Source: Bradyrhizobium yuanmingense | GTDB taxonomy: Bacteria; Pseudomonadota; Alphaproteobacteria; Rhizobiales; Xanthobacteraceae | Direction of reading: 5' to 3' | DNA length: 64,000 bases | Assembly: GCF_900094575.1 (NCBI RefSeq) | Contig: NZ_FMAE01000010.1 | Span: 62,001 to 126,000, forward strand | In this document: piece by piece, positions 8,569 to 16,646 of the stretch | Position numbering within the stretch: position 1 is the stretch's first letter | Layout of the letters: every line of letters starts with the position of its first letter | Made by a program: the position numbers and the translations under genes | Notes under the pieces: generated by a model | What the model was told of the DNA's origin: nothing | Databases searched by the model: none | The model's input: the letters and a program-made list of their open reading frames with translations, nothing else

Positions 8569-8778
8569 ATGACGATGAAGATGACCTCACGCGGCAAATC
8601 GCAAGACGAGACGTTGCGAGATCGTCCGGGCTCAAAGCCGCGCATCGACAAGGAACAGTCCACGCAGATCGTCGAAGATGCCGACGTGACGGCTGACGAC
8701 GGCCGCGATCTCGCGCATGGCGAGGGCGGCAGCATCGATCTGCCTACACAACCCGGCGATTTGGCGAAGGACGATTAG
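8569..8778 (+). CDS. Small hydrophilic protein of unknown function
   Basis: 69 residues, highly charged, no membrane segment or cysteine. ATG 8569 has AGGAG at suitable spacing. Acidic C-terminal half ending LAKDD. No family recognised. It lies alone between repeat copies c and d. Confidence 0.6.
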   Translation: MTMKMTSRGKSQDETLRDRPGSKPRIDKEQSTQIVEDADVTADDGRDLAHGEGGSIDLPTQPGDLAKDD

Positions 8779-8843
8779 CCCGCGGCACAAGCGGCGCGCA
8801 TCTCGATGATGCCATTGTGCCGGTGTTTTGCCCGACGTGTCAA
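8777..8843 (-). repeat. Extragenic element, copy d (degenerate hairpin)
   Basis: Core 8803-8843 reads TTGACA, 18 nt, CACAAT on the minus strand. The hairpin part has decayed to a weak GC pairing without a T-run, so this copy may have lost terminator function while keeping the promoter-like core. Confidence 0.65.
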
Positions 8844-8894
8844 CGCGCCGAACAGGCGAGAGCCTCATCTCCCACCTCGATATGTGGTGCGCAA

Positions 8895-8960
8895 GGGGCT
8901 TGCTTCAAGCCCCCGGTGATCGCGTAAGACCCCTCGGCCTGAACAACCAGTCGAGGGGTC
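8895..8960 (+). promoter_or_regulatory. Two leader hairpins; the second covers the ribosome site
   Basis: A perfect 8-bp hairpin (GGGGCTTG, loop CTT) is followed by a perfect 9-bp hairpin (GACCCCTCG, 15-nt loop, CGAGGGGTC). The 3' arm of the second contains GAGGGG, the only ribosome-binding sequence for the monooxygenase ATG at 8966. Folding should therefore block translation. This suggests attenuation or ligand- or RNA-dependent control; no known riboswitch class is recognised. Confidence 0.5.
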
Positions 8961-8965
8961 ACGAC

Positions 8966-10489
8966 ATGCCTTTCCCGCTTCCGACGTCACGCTCGCGCGG
9001 CCGAACCAGCGCGGAACGCGCAACTGCCGCCGGCCATCAGGTTGTCATCGCCGGCGCCGGCCCGACCGGCTTGATGCTGGCCGCCGAGCTCGCGCTGGCT
9101 CAAATCGACGTCGCAATCGTCGAGCGGCGCGCGAGCCAGGACATCGTCGAGACGCGCGCCGGCGGACTTCACGCGCGCAGCATCGAGATCCTCGATCAGC
9201 GCGGCATTGCCGAGCGCTTCCTGCGCGAAGGGCAAATCACCCAGCTCGCCGGCTTCGCCTGGACCAGGCTCGACATCGGCGATCTCCCCACCCGCCATCC
9301 TTATGGGCTCGCGCTGCGGCAGAACCAGATCGAGCGCCTGCTGGCCGAATGGGCCTCCGAGCTCGCGGTGCCGATCTATCGCAGCCGCGAGGTGACGGGC
9401 TTTGCGGAAGACGCGAGCGGCCTCGACATCACACTGTCCGGCGGGATGCGCTTGCGCGCGCTTTACCTCGTCGGCTGCGACGGCGGCCGCAGCCTGGTGC
9501 GCAAGAACGCCGGCATCGACTTCGCCGGCTCAGAACCTTCGCTCACCAACCTCATGGCCGAGGTCGAGATGCGCGAAGAGCCCCAATTCGGCCTGCGTCA
9601 CGACGCGCTCGGCTTCCACGGCCTCAGCAAGACGGGAAGCGGCCGCGTGCTGGTCGTCGTGACGGAAGCCGAGCTCGCGCGCAGCGGCGAGCCGAGCTTG
9701 CGCGATCTCAGCGCGGCGCTCGAAGCCGTCTACGGCACCGATTTCGGCGTCAACAACCCCGCCTGGATCTCCCGCTTCACCGACGCGGCGCGGCAGGCGG
9801 CGTCCTATCGCAGGGGCCGCGTGCTGCTCGCCGGCGATGCCGCGCACATTCATCATTCCGTCGGCGGCCAGGGCCTCAACCTCGGTGTGCAGGACGCGGT
9901 CAATCTCGGCTGGAAGCTGGCGCAGGTGGTCAGGCGCATCTCGCCCGAGAGCCTGCTCGACACCTATCACAGCGAGCGCCATCCCGTCGCCGCGCGCGTC
10001 CTGAAGAACACCATGGCGCAGATCGCCCTGCTCCGCCGCGGCGACGACGGCCGCAAGGCCGCGCGCGAGGTGATCGCCGAGCTGCTCGCCATGGACGAGC
10101 CGCGACAGCGCCTTGGCGCGATGATGAGCGGGCTCGACATCGCTTACGATCTCGGCGAAGGCCACGCGCTGCTCGGCCGCCGCATGCCCGATCTCGATCT
10201 CGTGGTGGGCGGGCGGAAGCTGCGATTGTTCACGCTGCTGCACGGCGCGCGCGGCGTGCTGCTCAATTTCGGCAAGCCGGGCGGCCTGGACATCACGCCC
10301 TGGGCGGATCGCATAGGGATGGTCGATGCCGATTGCGACGGCGACTGGCAGCTTCCGGCCATCGGCGCGGTCGCCGCGCCGCGCGCGGTGCTGGTGCGGC
10401 CGGATGGGCACGTGGCCTGGGTGGGCGAGGAGAGCCAGCGCGGACTTGCGGAGGCGCTGACGCGGTGGTTCGGGCCGGGTGGCGCGTAG
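8966..10489 (+). CDS. FAD-dependent monooxygenase (PheA/TfdB, rifampicin-monooxygenase-like)
   Basis: 507-residue class A flavoprotein hydroxylase. FAD motif VVIAGAGPTGLMLAAEL (27-43), the middle motif GCDGGRSLVRKNAGI, and the second FAD motif VLLAGDAAHIHHSVGGQGLN (about 286-305) are all present. The C-terminal 130 residues look like the thioredoxin-like domain of this group. NADPH-dependent hydroxylation of a phenolic or polyketide-like compound is the family role; substrate unknown. The ATG at 8966 is preferred over an upstream in-frame TTG that lies inside repeat copy d. Translation is probably controlled by the leader hairpins. Confidence 0.88.
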   Translation: MPFPLPTSRSRGRTSAERATAAGHQVVIAGAGPTGLMLAAELALAQIDVAIVERRASQDIVETRAGGLHARSIEILDQRGIAERFLREGQITQLAGFAWTRLDIGDLPTRHPYGLALRQNQIERLLAEWASELAVPIYRSREVTGFAEDASGLDITLSGGMRLRALYLVGCDGGRSLVRKNAGIDFAGSEPSLTNLMAEVEMREEPQFGLRHDALGFHGLSKTGSGRVLVVVTEAELARSGEPSLRDLSAALEAVYGTDFGVNNPAWISRFTDAARQAASYRRGRVLLAGDAAHIHHSVGGQGLNLGVQDAVNLGWKLAQVVRRISPESLLDTYHSERHPVAARVLKNTMAQIALLRRGDDGRKAAREVIAELLAMDEPRQRLGAMMSGLDIAYDLGEGHALLGRRMPDLDLVVGGRKLRLFTLLHGARGVLLNFGKPGGLDITPWADRIGMVDADCDGDWQLPAIGAVAAPRAVLVRPDGHVAWVGEESQRGLAEALTRWFGPGGA

Positions 10490-10521
10490 GGCGCGAACGT
10501 CTCGTGCGCCGTCAAAACAAG

Positions 10522-10599
10522 CAAGCCCGCGGCAGATCCGCGGGCTTGTTCCGAACTTTCGATGATGCCATTCTGCCAGTGTTTTGCCCGACGTGTCAA
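10522..10599 (-). repeat. Extragenic promoter-hairpin element, copy e
   Basis: Minus strand: TTGACA, 18 nt, CAGAAT, 10 nt, then a perfect 11-bp hairpin (10522-10548) and a T-rich run. It lies 29 bases after the AHH nuclease gene's stop and can terminate both that gene and the convergent monooxygenase gene. Confidence 0.8.
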
Positions 10600-10628
10600 A
10601 CGACCACTCTCGCTCCACTACACAAACG

Positions 10629-12209
10629 TCATTGCGGCGGAAGCAAAGGCCGTATCCAGCGCGAGAACCATTCCTCGCCATCATCGCGCGGATGGAGGGA
10701 GCCGTCCACTCCGAAGATCTGTGGAGGAATGAGATAACTCGGCTCGTCTGCAAACACGCCGATCGGCTTGCTGGGTTGCGGCTGCTGGCCGCGAGCGGCC
10801 GGGATAGTCCAATTGCCATACCGATCGTCGAATGCGGTAGACGGCAGATACGGGACTGGCGCACTGCCCGATATAAACACGTTGCCCGCGTTCGTCTCAT
10901 TCACACGGGCGAGACGCCGGACATCTTCGGGCGCGACTGATGCGCTTAAGCGCGAGACTCCTGATTGAAGCGCTTGCGGCTGCTCAGTCGGTCCCTCAGA
11001 GGTCTCGTCCTGATTTCCGCGGTGATCCATCATTAAGGGCGTTGCGATCGTTTTGGCATCTTCGTTCGACCAAGGGCCCGCATTCAAGCCGCCAACATAG
11101 CTGCTCGTCTGGTCGCGATTGAATGGATCATATCTGGGCGCTCCGGTGGAGAACACGCCTCCGTCGCCGGTCCGAGCAGTTGCTAGCGTAGGTGCGCTAG
11201 CAGTTAGCCCAGCGACCGCTGCCCGAGCCCAGACAGGCGAGAATTGCGGCGCTAACACCGCGGCCGCGGCAAGTCCCGCTCCCATGTAGAGGCCAGCCGG
11301 CGGCGTTGCATGAGACGGAGCGCCAGGGTCCAATATCGGTGAGCGTTCGGAGAATGGAAGGGGCCAACCGGTTGCTGGATCATACTTGAGCACTAAAGGA
11401 TCCTCGGCCACCCCGGTGGTCGGAGGTAGTTGTCCAAAGCCTTGAGGATTGGTCGCCGGAAATCCCGGCAGCCCGTACGTGATAAGTGGATTGCTAGGAG
11501 TAAATCCTTCCGGTTCGTTGATTTCCTCAAGCGAAGGCGGAATAAAACCTGGCAAACGCGTATTGACGAAGGGCGGCACCAGGCCCGGAAGGTCGGGGAC
11601 GGGTCCAACGTTAGTAAATTGCAGCGAGATAGGAGAGCCTTTCGGCAAACGCTTCAGGATGGCGATCCTCTCTGCCATGCTGAGACCGCTGGTTGGAGAG
11701 AGAAGCGGAAAGTCCAAGGCCGCGTCCGCGCGACCGGCAGCGAGGAATTGGTCCACTGTCTCCTGCATCTCCCGGATCTGCGTCTGATGATCGGCGGCGT
11801 ATGTTCTCCAGTTGTCGAACCATTGCTTGTTCACCGCATTTGCGTTTTCGGTGGTCATTCCCGTAGGAGTATTGGCAAATAGATGACCGCTCGCCAGCGC
11901 GTACTTGGCGGCCGCCACGAGTGCGTTTACGTCCGACACCAGCTCATCGAGCTCGTGCGAGTCACCCGCGAGAGCCGCCGCGTACCTCGGAGATTCTTCT
12001 ACCTTCTTAAGGTAGTCGCCGAACCCCTGATGATACGCCCCGAGATGGCCGCCAGTATGAGGGCTCGCAGTCAGATCGGTTGCCACCGATTGTGCGGAGG
12101 GCAAATTCATACGATTTCGAATTGCGTCAACTTCGAACCGTCCACCTAAAAAGCGGATGACTGGGTGGCCGGCGAAATGCTGAAGTAAAATGTGGTGATT
12201 ATGAAACAT
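10629..12209 (-). CDS. AHH-type HNH/EndoVII nuclease protein, probable contact toxin
   Basis: 526 residues. The N terminus carries the AHH nuclease signature in order: HNHHI (3-7), RNRMNLP (31-37), PHTGGH (50-55) and Y59. These are metal-binding and catalytic positions of this HNH/Endo VII toxin family. The rest is Pro/Gly-rich with an Ala-rich hydrophobic segment in the second half, and no family is recognised there. ATG 12209 is chosen for AGGAG upstream; the open frame to 12365 has no ribosome site. AHH domains usually sit at the C terminus of large toxins, so an N-terminal one is unusual. The adjacent Imm11 gene fits a toxin/immunity pair. Delivery route unknown. Confidence 0.7.
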   Translation of the reverse strand: MFHNHHILLQHFAGHPVIRFLGGRFEVDAIRNRMNLPSAQSVATDLTASPHTGGHLGAYHQGFGDYLKKVEESPRYAAALAGDSHELDELVSDVNALVAAAKYALASGHLFANTPTGMTTENANAVNKQWFDNWRTYAADHQTQIREMQETVDQFLAAGRADAALDFPLLSPTSGLSMAERIAILKRLPKGSPISLQFTNVGPVPDLPGLVPPFVNTRLPGFIPPSLEEINEPEGFTPSNPLITYGLPGFPATNPQGFGQLPPTTGVAEDPLVLKYDPATGWPLPFSERSPILDPGAPSHATPPAGLYMGAGLAAAAVLAPQFSPVWARAAVAGLTASAPTLATARTGDGGVFSTGAPRYDPFNRDQTSSYVGGLNAGPWSNEDAKTIATPLMMDHRGNQDETSEGPTEQPQALQSGVSRLSASVAPEDVRRLARVNETNAGNVFISGSAPVPYLPSTAFDDRYGNWTIPAARGQQPQPSKPIGVFADEPSYLIPPQIFGVDGSLHPRDDGEEWFSRWIRPLLPPQ

Positions 12210-12565
12210 GAAATTGCGGCTCCTGCCGTGCGCCGGCATCCGAGCTGCTCCCGAGGTGCAGCCGGCGCTCTGGTTTGAATGCTGTTTAGATGACCTGCAG
12301 CGGGGGAGGCCGGCCGCTGGATTTGCGGGTTGTATCGTCCGACGTGCCGGTAAACGTTGTGGCACGAAGCTGTTGCCGATGTCGGCATCTGCCGGAAGGC
12401 TTCGGGACAGCGGAGGGCTTGGCTACATCACGTAGATCGGGGGAATCCCCCGCGCCAACAACGCGCAAGCACCTTCGGACGCGGGCGGTTTCAGGTGCGT
12501 TGATAGATCATTGAGTCTTGGGAGACTTCCGACGGCATCTCAGTGCAAGAACGCTACGGCTGAGA
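12210..12565. other. Intergenic, toxin to immunity gene
   Basis: No convincing gene on either strand. It contains the ribosome site of the nuclease gene on the minus strand. Nothing else recognised. Confidence 0.4.
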
Positions 12566-13189
12566 TTAACCCCAATTGATGTAGGGATTTCCAAATCTAA
12601 GACCTTTCAGGCCGGCAGCCTTACAAGCGTCCTTCATTGCTTGATCACAAACAACTTCGTTCAAAAAGCGGGCTCGGAAGATATGAGCCGAACCGATGAC
12701 CTCTTCGCGAAAGACGAACGTGGAATCCAGCGCCGCACCGTCGTACTGCCTGAAATCAGTCCCATCGTACAGGACTTTGAAGTTCGACTTCTCCTCATCG
12801 ATGACATCGAGCTCACGGACGATATCGCAAAGCCAATATACCGGTGCTTCTCCTCTCAATGACCGCGTTTCGCATCTCAGAAAAGCAACCCCCTCTCTGT
12901 CCACCGACTCGAGAACGTTTTTCATTCGATCGGACACGAGCCAAAAGTCGTGAAATGGCTCCCAGTCGGCCGGCGGCCGCCCGAGAGATCTGGCGATCAG
13001 CAGCCGCGGCGTTTCTAGGAGCGGAGGAAAGCTTCGCTTGCCTCGTGGTGAATACAGCACGGGGCCAACGCCCAAGGCGTCGAAATTTTCCATGTTCCAA
13101 CCGGGCGACGTGCTAACTCTAATATCCCGTTCGAACTTGTATAGCTTTGACGACTTTTTGTTTCGCGCTGCAATACCTGACTCGGGCAT
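12566..13189 (-). CDS. DUF1629/Imm11-family immunity protein
   Basis: 207 residues. The pattern HDFWLVSDRMKNVLE, a VAFLRC strand, PVYWLCDIVRELDVIDEEKS, FRARFLNEVVCDQAM and a C-terminal GLKGLRFGNPY fits the DUF1629 (Imm11) family, known as immunity proteins of polymorphic toxin systems. It lies directly upstream of the AHH nuclease gene on the same strand, so it probably neutralises that nuclease. ATG 13189 has AAGGGAG at good spacing. Lower GC than the neighbouring core genes suggests acquisition by transfer. Confidence 0.72.
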   Translation of the reverse strand: MPESGIAARNKKSSKLYKFERDIRVSTSPGWNMENFDALGVGPVLYSPRGKRSFPPLLETPRLLIARSLGRPPADWEPFHDFWLVSDRMKNVLESVDREGVAFLRCETRSLRGEAPVYWLCDIVRELDVIDEEKSNFKVLYDGTDFRQYDGAALDSTFVFREEVIGSAHIFRARFLNEVVCDQAMKDACKAAGLKGLRFGNPYINWG

Positions 13190-13310
13190 CGTTTGTCGCT
13201 CCCTTGCCTATCGCTCGGCCCACGGCGCTTCTCAGAGCTTTGAAGTTCTCAAGCCGATTTCTTTGCGCACCATGGACTTGCACGTGGAACAAGGCTTGCG
13301 CGCAACAATA

Positions 13311-13387
13311 AAGCCCGCGGCTTCCCGCGAGCTTGATCGGCCTTTCTCCATGATGCCATTCTGCCAGTGTTTTGCCCGACGTGTCAA
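13311..13387 (-). repeat. Extragenic promoter-hairpin element, copy f
   Basis: Minus strand: TTGACA, 18 nt, CAGAAT, 12 nt, hairpin 13311-13334 (one mismatch), then a T-rich run. It lies between the DUF4261 gene and the immunity gene, both on the minus strand. It may end the first transcript, or its promoter-like core may help express the second. The 120 bases left of it before the immunity start show no gene. Confidence 0.75.
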
Positions 13388-13440
13388 AGCGATTTCGAGC
13401 AGTGCAACTACCATTCGACACGTGCAAGAAGTTTGGGAGA

Positions 13441-14220
13441 CTAGTGCTCGAATTCATCCGTACAATAGAACACCGGCAGACCTCCAAAAACATCAGAGTT
13501 CTTGTAGCGCACTGCAATCCGCTCGCTCGCAGTTGCTCCGATCGTATCACCGTCCTTCACCACGTTTCCGTGCTCGATCAGATACACGGAAAGTCCTGCC
13601 ACCTTGTCGAACAACGCCGGAAGCGCGAGCTTACCGGTCACGAATTCGATCTCGCGGCCGACAAACGCGGACAAGCCCATCGTGATCGCTCCGATCTTCG
13701 CACCTGACCGGAACGGAAGAATGTCGACCCATAGTCTAAAGGGATAGTCCGGATACGGTGCGAGCGACCAGCGAGACGCATCGAGCCATAGATCGGCCGG
13801 CTGTGCCACCCGGCCCGCCCACACCACGCCGCAACATTCCGGCACGGTGGCAATCAATGCACCGATGACTGCAGTCGTAAGGCGGGCGGCGACCAGCGGC
13901 TGCTCAGATTTTCCGAGCAGCGAGACGATGATGTGGCCTTGATGGTTCGTTGCCACAGCCTCGCTTTCGGGCCAAGTTCGCGCAGCGCGCGCCCAAAGCC
14001 CCGGATCCTGCGGGATGGGCGCCGGCATCGACATGACCGCAACAAGCTCGTTGCCACAGCGGATGAGCGGCGAATTCGCTTGAGCCGGTTGCAGCTCGTC
14101 ATCGTCCGGCGCCTCTGCTGCCAATTCCGGATGGCGGGCGTGAAGAACTTTGGCGACTGCTGACATGTCAGGCGTCACCGGTCTGCTCAACAGGACAAAA
14201 GAGAGAAGCGAGCTACTCAT
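13441..14220 (-). CDS. DUF4261 family protein
   Basis: About 259 residues. Features of DUF4261 are visible: an early LSRPVTPD strand, VAVMSMPAPIPQ, a central HIIVSL, then a GLSAFVGREIEF element and a C-terminal KDGDTIGATASERIAVRYKNS. Biochemical role unknown; members are often found near secretion effectors. ATG 14220 is used because the upstream extension is not family-like. It lies upstream of the Imm11 and AHH genes on the same strand and may be a third component (adaptor or second immunity) of that module. Confidence 0.6.
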   Translation of the reverse strand: MSSSLLSFVLLSRPVTPDMSAVAKVLHARHPELAAEAPDDDELQPAQANSPLIRCGNELVAVMSMPAPIPQDPGLWARAARTWPESEAVATNHQGHIIVSLLGKSEQPLVAARLTTAVIGALIATVPECCGVVWAGRVAQPADLWLDASRWSLAPYPDYPFRLWVDILPFRSGAKIGAITMGLSAFVGREIEFVTGKLALPALFDKVAGLSVYLIEHGNVVKDGDTIGATASERIAVRYKNSDVFGGLPVFYCTDEFEH

Positions 14221-14624
14221 CAACGACCCCGCAGAAATTCCAGTGTGAGTCAAACTTCGGCTGTTCGCCCAGAGGTTGAAACCCTCTTTAGAACAAATAG
14301 GGAACAATGTCAATCGGCGTTTTCCGCGCTCCGAGTGAGCGCAAGATAGAGGGGTTCACGCAACAACAAGAAATACCGCGCGCGCCGTCGCCAGAGCCAC
14401 ACCGGGGCCGCCGTCCCATGAACAACCGGCAACACACCGCGTTGCACCGCCCATGCACGGATCAATGGCCGATCCTCTGTTGGCGCGCGCGCCCTCCTCT
14501 AAGCAGAACGGCTTCGCCTCGCCCTGACGTCAGCGCGCGATCGCCCGCGCGATCTGTGACGACGCCGAGCAAACCCGCACCCTGCAGGCCGGCCTCTCGC
14601 CAACCGTCGCGATCGCGCTGACGG
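14221..14624. other. Intergenic, no gene seen
   Basis: The left part holds the start region of the DUF4261 gene. The remainder has no frame with a ribosome site or recognisable product. It marks the right boundary of the toxin island. Confidence 0.4.
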
Positions 14625-14798
14625 TCAACGCTCCTCGTTCGGCGTAGCGTCGTCGTCGGCCTGGAGAGGCTCGTGCGTCCTGCGTCCCAGAAACGTATCG
14701 GGCGGCGGCTGCTTCAGCAGCTCGCGGCATTCGCGCACGATCTGGCGCATGTATTCGGCCTGCTCGTGGTCGGCAGGCAACGGCCGATAGACTTGCAT
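14625..14798 (-). CDS. 57-residue conserved-looking small protein
   Basis: Hydrophilic, Glu/Arg-rich, starting MQVYRPLPADHEQAEYMRQ, with a probable amphipathic helix over residues 9-28 and an acidic end. ATG 14798 is preceded by AAGGGGAG. Function unknown. No membrane segment. Confidence 0.6.
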   Translation of the reverse strand: MQVYRPLPADHEQAEYMRQIVRECRELLKQPPPDTFLGRRTHEPLQADDDATPNEER

Positions 14799-15129
14799 CG
14801 CGGTGCTCCCCTTGCTTTGCAGGCGGGAGCACGCTCGGTCTCTCAGCCACCGACGCCTACGGACGAAGCCTTGGCCGGTGATGCCACATCAACTAACACA
14901 GATCGATGTTGTTCAATAGTGCACGCAAGAATCGCGGCGCCGCAAATTGAGTAAGCCACTCAAGATGCTCAAGCTTCGCCCGCGAAAATAAATCAGCGCG
15001 CCATATCAAATGATGTGACTCGCCTCTGCCAAAGGCGTAGGGTTAATCATCACCGCAAGGCCCGTGGCAGAGATCGGTGATGAGAACGCCAGTTGCGCTC
15101 CCGCCCTACTCTAACGAGGGAGCACGCCC
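14799..15129. other. Intergenic, no gene seen
   Basis: Divergent upstream region of the 57-residue gene (minus) and the 66-residue gene (plus). It has an AT-rich patch near 14975-15020 that could hold promoters. No repeat or structure stands out. Confidence 0.4.
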
Positions 15130-15330
15130 ATGCAGAAGCGGCGTCGTTTCAAACAGACCACCACCTTGCGCGAGAGACTCGCGGACGAAGCGGAGCGCTG
15201 CCGCGAGGAAGCGCGCAAATTGGCCCCTGGCCCCCGCCGCGACATGCTGCTGCGCCAGGCGCGCCGCGACGAAACCGCCATGCAGATCGATTCCTGGCTG
15301 CGCTCGCCCGGCCTGAGGGCGCCGACATGA
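15130..15330 (+). CDS. Small basic coiled-coil protein
   Basis: 66 residues, rich in Arg and Glu, helical throughout (RERLADEAERCREEARKLA). ATG 15130 follows GAGGGAG. Its TGA overlaps the ATG of the next gene (ATGA), so the two are translationally coupled. Function unknown. Confidence 0.65.
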   Translation: MQKRRRFKQTTTLRERLADEAERCREEARKLAPGPRRDMLLRQARRDETAMQIDSWLRSPGLRAPT

Positions 15331-15551
15331 TGCAATATCGCGCTTATCTCATCGGCGAGAACGGTGTCTTCCGCTCCGCCGAAGCGTTCGAAGCCCCGTC
15401 CGATTCCTCCGCGCTGGATTTTGCGAAGCGGTTCACGCGGCTCGGCAAGGTCGAGGTCTGGCAGCTCAGCCGGAAGATCGCCGTGCTGGACTCCGAGCAG
15501 CTCTGCCCGCCCCTGCCCGAGCCGTCCCGCCCGACGCTGACGCGTCAGTGA
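15327..15551 (+). CDS. Small protein of unknown function
   Basis: 74 residues: MMQYRAYLIGENGVFRSAEA, an alternating strand-helix-strand pattern, then a Pro-rich tail. The compact N-terminal fold resembles the small DUF6894-like proteins of rhizobia, one of which is encoded convergently next door. Coupled to the preceding gene; overlaps the convergent gene by 7 bases. Confidence 0.6.
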   Translation: MMQYRAYLIGENGVFRSAEAFEAPSDSSALDFAKRFTRLGKVEVWQLSRKIAVLDSEQLCPPLPEPSRPTLTRQ

Positions 15552-15814
15552 CCGCGTGAGCGCGGCCGCGACTTCAGGTCTTCGATCTGGAAGCAGAACT
15601 TCACCTGCATGACGGGACCGCTGGCATCGCGCACGTCGATCGCCAACTCCCGCCGGTCGCCGGTGAGCGGCGCGGAGAGCAGCGCATCGCGCGCGAGGTC
15701 AGCGACGGACTTGGCGGCCTCGGCCTGAACGGCACGCGGGCTCGACAATTCCAGCCCCTCCTCGTCCAGCGCAATTCCCTTGTCGTCGCGAAGGTTGAAG
15801 TAGTATCGGGCCAT
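15545..15814 (-). CDS. DUF6894-like small protein
   Basis: 89 residues: MARYYFNLRDDKGIALDEEG opening, then a helix (AVQAEAAKSVADLARDAL) and strands. This is the pattern of the DUF6894 family abundant in Bradyrhizobium. ATG 15814 has AAAGGA upstream; the longer frame to 15853 lacks one. Function unknown. Confidence 0.7.
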   Translation of the reverse strand: MARYYFNLRDDKGIALDEEGLELSSPRAVQAEAAKSVADLARDALLSAPLTGDRRELAIDVRDASGPVMQVKFCFQIEDLKSRPRSRGH

Positions 15815-15931
15815 GAGCGCAATCCTTTGCCCTATAGGCCGAAGCACGGACAAAGGTTTCCGGCGGGACTAAAAAATCTCTTGGGATCCAATGGGTTCCG
15901 GGAACAGGGGGCCGATCTGCGACCGGCCCGC

Positions 15932-16180
15932 CTATTCCTCCGCAAGCTTGCGCTCGATGTAGGCGTCCACCGTCTCGGCGAACGAGCGCTGCACGCCGAC
16001 CGCGGCATCGTGCTGGTCCAGCGCATCGCGTTGAAGCACGCGCAGGCCCCGCCCGCGCATGCTCGCGGGTGCGGTGTTGAGGTACTGGTCGATGGCGCCC
16101 TTGGCAAGCGGGATGGCCTTGGGATCGCCCCTGGCGATCAGGAGCCTGAGCAGGCTCTGGCATTCGGCCAAACCGGGCAT
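15932..16180 (-). CDS. Small helical protein of unknown function
   Basis: 82 residues, no transmembrane segment; contains LLIARGDPKAIPLAKGAIDQ and ends ERKLAEE. The ATG at 16180 has AGAGGTGA seven bases upstream and is preferred to a GTG at 16192. That ribosome site lies at the stop of the preceding micro-ORF, so translation is probably coupled. Confidence 0.6.
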   Translation of the reverse strand: MPGLAECQSLLRLLIARGDPKAIPLAKGAIDQYLNTAPASMRGRGLRVLQRDALDQHDAAVGVQRSFAETVDAYIERKLAEE

Positions 16181-16188
16181 GGCGTCAC

Positions 16189-16293
16189 TCACCTCTGCTG
16201 GGATTTCGGCTTCGGCCGCTCTGCCTTCTGGGTGTGGGTGCCAAACAGCGCCAGCAGCAGCGCGACTTCTTCCTTCGAACCGATCTGGATCAT
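16189..16293 (-). CDS. 34-codon micro-ORF upstream of a small gene
   Basis: MIQIGSKEEVALLLALFGTH followed by a basic tail. ATG 16293 is preceded by GGAGAG at 7-base spacing, and its stop codon lies inside the ribosome site of the next gene. The sequence is helix-forming and not obviously membrane-spanning. Function unknown. Confidence 0.5.
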   Translation of the reverse strand: MIQIGSKEEVALLLALFGTHTQKAERPKPKSQQR

Positions 16294-16403
16294 GATTGTC
16301 TCTCCGTTTCGCTTGGTTGGTCGGCCCCGGCGGGCGCCGAGTTCAGGACGATCTGGTTTCAGCACTGTTTCAGGCGTGTTTCGTCGTCGCCGTGGGCTTG
16401 GCA

Positions 16404-16430
16404 GAAAAGGAAAAGCCGCCCTGAGGCGGC
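16404..16430 (-). terminator. Terminator after the CsbD gene
   Basis: GCCGCC stem with a 4-nt loop followed on the minus strand by TTTTCCTTTT, 25 bases beyond the CsbD stop. Confidence 0.75.
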
Positions 16431-16454
16431 CAGTTTCAGACTTTCCTTTTTTGG

Positions 16455-16646
16455 CTATTTCTTGAGGGCGTCAGAGGCGTCCCGCGCTGCGTCCTTTACA
16501 TTCCCAGCGACGTTGTGGGCGGATCCCTTGGCCTTATCCATCTTGCCTTCGGCTTCGAGGTCCTTGTCCCCGGTAAGCTTGCCAGCCCCCTCTTTGATCG
16601 CGCCTTTTGCCTTGTCAGCGGCGCCCTTCACATGTTCACGGTCCAT
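16455..16646 (-). CDS. CsbD family stress-response protein
   Basis: 63 residues; Lys/Ala/Gly-rich with the CsbD repeat pattern (KGAADKAKGAIKEGAGKLTG, LEAEGKMDKAKGSAHNVAG). Members are small soluble proteins induced by general or envelope stress; molecular role unknown. Followed by its own terminator. Confidence 0.9.
   Translation of the reverse strand: MDREHVKGAADKAKGAIKEGAGKLTGDKDLEAEGKMDKAKGSAHNVAGNVKDAARDASDALKK

Noticed and set aside
9349..10900. Long alternative frames over the FAD monooxygenase
   Set aside because: Arg/Ala-rich out-of-frame translations; all flavin motifs are in the 8966 frame.
12360..12380. GGCACGAAGC motif as a sigma-54 promoter
   Set aside because: The GG-to-GC spacing is wrong (no GC at 10 bases), unlike the site at 54256.
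8398..13414. Several frames beginning MPDVS (plus strand) or MTRRAKHWQNGI (minus strand)
   Set aside because: They arise because the repeat core contains TTG codons in two frames. The same N-terminal words recur at each copy, then run into unrelated sequence.
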